Both the position numbers and the translations under genes were made by a program. DNA of 5,132 nucleotides. It comes from Verrucomicrobiota bacterium (GTDB taxonomy: Bacteria; Verrucomicrobiota; Verrucomicrobiia; Verrucomicrobiales; DEV007). The stretch lies in assembly GCA_020630835.1 (NCBI GenBank), contig JAHDIL010000170.1:1-5132 (forward strand). Reading direction: 5' to 3'. How positions within the stretch are numbered: the stretch's first letter is position 1; every line of letters starts with the position of its first letter. The notes under the pieces are model-generated. The model saw only the letters and a program-made list of their open reading frames with translations. It made no database searches and was not told the origin of the DNA. Positions 5,078 to 5,132 of the stretch are shown one piece after another.

Positions 5078-5132
5078 TGAGTCGTTTTTGCTTTCCTTCT
5101 TCTAGCATGGCCGCCCAACGTTGACGCAGAAC
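5067..5132 (-). CDS. C-terminal end of an upstream gene (partial)
   Basis: From the right edge the minus strand reads VLRQRWAAMLEEGKQKRLNG then Asn and TGA (5069-5067). The basic, helical residue mix suits a protein C-terminus, and the stop overlaps the folA start by 11 bases, a common arrangement within operons. The GAAGGA that may help folA initiation lies inside it. Only 21 residues are visible, so neither family nor reality can be proven. Of the other two minus-strand frames here, one is closed by TAG at 5105-5103, while the third runs on into folA out of frame. Confidence 0.4.
   Translation of the reverse strand, partial: VLRQRWAAMLEEGKQKRLNGN

Noticed and set aside
1..5132. CRISPR arrays, tRNA or rRNA genes, complete insertion sequences, phage or defence modules
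   Set aside because: No regularly spaced repeats, no T-arm (GGTTCGAATC-like) signature, and no transposase, integrase, nuclease or phage-like protein was found on either strand.

Overview
The window looks like ordinary chromosome from a member of the Verrucomicrobiota, or a close PVC-group relative. The main evidence is the small exported protein at 1391-2005. It joins a planctomycete-type c-type cytochrome domain (CxxCH) to an SHD1 domain, a combination typical of that group. The LysR regulator also has the PVC-type N-terminus, and base composition is intermediate. Most genes have no clear Shine-Dalgarno sequence, so start sites rest mainly on protein features. Taxonomy is inferred from protein resemblance only.

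Layout, left to right. A truncated exported protein (minus, 1-370) runs off the left edge. A LysR-family regulator (minus, 443-1339) follows, then the cytochrome-SHD1 protein (minus, 1391-2005). A 121-bp leader with a 9-bp tandem repeat separates the latter from a 65-aa orphan ORF (minus, 2127-2324). Next come a short repeat-like element of the kind often linked to IS200/REP-type transposases (about 2337-2404) and a 64-aa ribbon-helix-helix protein (minus, 2374-2568). A 166-bp divergent intergenic region with overlapping candidate promoters leads to msrA (plus, 2735-3400), encoding a lipoprotein-type methionine sulfoxide reductase A. It converges, 14 bp apart, on a 294-aa exported protein of unknown function (minus, 3415-4299). 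The 250-bp gap to folA holds a hairpin and a 61-codon open frame without a start codon. Dihydrofolate reductase (folA, minus, 4550-5077) overlaps by 11 bp the end of another frame entering from the right edge.

The genes do not form one obvious pathway. MsrA (repair of oxidised methionine in envelope proteins), the cytochrome-SHD1 protein and the two exported unknowns all point to the cell envelope. FolA is central folate metabolism. The RHH protein could control its own promoter and that of msrA, because they share one short intergenic region; this is inference. I found no CRISPR array, rRNA, tRNA, complete insertion sequence or convincing new multi-gene system. The observations most worth checking are the repeat-like element at the end of the RHH gene, the startless open frame between folA and the 294-aa gene, and the Cys-coding 9-bp tandem repeat in frame with the cytochrome gene.
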